Assembly (NCBI RefSeq): GCF_003950515.1
Contig: NZ_NGJS01000006.1
Coordinates: 57,324-121,323, forward strand
Direction of reading: 5' to 3'
DNA from: Vagococcus vulneris
GTDB lineage: Bacteria; Bacillota; Bacilli; Lactobacillales; Vagococcaceae
DNA: 64,000 nt
Shown: in pieces, positions 63,883 through 64,000 of the stretch
Layout: each line of letters starts with the position of its first letter
Position numbering within the stretch: the first letter of the stretch is position 1
Notes under the pieces: model-generated
Database searches by the model: none
What the model saw: the letters and a program-made list of their open reading frames with translations, nothing else
What the model was told of the DNA's origin: nothing
Position numbers and translations under genes: made by a program

Positions 63883-64000
63883 TCAAATTAAGCTAGACAA
63901 AATATCATTATCAACATAACTCAAAAACACTTCCAATGGCGTTTTATAGTTTAATGATTTCCTAGGAATATTATTTCTCTTTGATGCGATAGATTGGATA
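63883..64000 (-). mobile_element. IS30 family transposase, C-terminal part (runs off the window)
   Basis: On the minus strand: IQSIASKRNNIPRKSLNYKT, then PLEVFLSYVDNDILSSLI and stop. NNIPRKSLNYKTP.E.F is the C-terminal signature of IS30 family transposases (N.RPRK.L.yktP.e.f). The rest lies beyond position 64000. A decayed relative is at 6659-6780. Confidence 0.8.

Overview
The window is low-GC Firmicute DNA of Lactobacillales type. The evidence is the complete walRK-yycHIJ-htrA-rlmH block, SpxA, MecA, paired class Ib and class III ribonucleotide reductases, PTS systems, T-box control of tyrS, strong GGAGG ribosome binding sites and frequent TTG starts. No 16S or other marker is present, so genus is not assigned; an Enterococcaceae, Carnobacteriaceae or Aerococcaceae member would fit. 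It is ordinary chromosome with several decaying accessory patches and two IS30-type remnants, at about 6.7 kb and at the right edge.

Layout. 1-0.5 kb: 3' end of a Bce-type ABC permease. 0.6-1.2 kb: decayed gene. 1.2-5.3 kb: queH, then anaerobic nucleotide reduction (nrdD, nrdG) behind two NrdR boxes. 5.3-6.2 kb: LytTR regulator with DUF3021 membrane partner. 6.3-8.1 kb: small genes, an IS30 remnant and a decayed minus-strand gene. 8.1-12.7 kb: mntH and two tandem C69 dipeptidases. 12.8-14.1 kb: a broken tyrS behind an apparently intact T-box leader. 14.4-21.7 kb: a myo-inositol operon (iolA, iolB, iolC, iolE, Na+/solute symporter, iolG, orphan EIIB) that lacks iolD and iolJ. 21.7-26.5 kb: a complete Bce-like antimicrobial peptide sensing and export module. 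26.5-35.4 kb: housekeeping genes (yfhO-like, M42 aminopeptidase, MBL hydrolase, lipoate ligase, trpS, spxA, mecA, GtrA family). 35.5-39.2 kb: aerobic reductase operon nrdHIEF on the minus strand. 39.5-42.3 kb: Fur-controlled ferrous iron uptake (feoA with two domains, feoB, FeoB-associated small protein). 42.4-44.3 kb: RNA-rich spacer with tRNA-Lys and a candidate structured RNA. 44.3-52.0 kb: walR, walK, yycH, yycI, yycJ, htrA (opposed), rlmH, with four DnaA-box-like sites between htrA and rlmH. 52.1-52.8 kb: decayed DUF262-like gene just after rlmH. 53.2-59.6 kb: PTS regulator, EIIA, EIIB, EIIC and GH38 alpha-mannosidase, a mannoside (possibly mannosylglycerate) operon with a cre site. 59.7-64 kb: truncated IS200 tnpA, a YhgE/Pip-like membrane gene diverging from an Rrf2 regulator across a very long palindrome, a glutathione peroxidase and decayed DNA.

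The genes form self-contained units: deoxynucleotide supply with and without oxygen, metal uptake (Mn, Fe), cell-wall homeostasis (WalRK, HtrA, Bce module, YfhO, GtrA) and two sugar or polyol catabolic operons. The most notable observations are the broken tyrS that keeps its T-box, the 26-bp perfect-arm palindrome at the Rrf2 locus, the DnaA-box cluster by rlmH, the incomplete inositol operon with an orphan EIIB, and an unassigned hairpin RNA candidate near 42.5 kb. Everything was read by eye from sequence; no database search was run.
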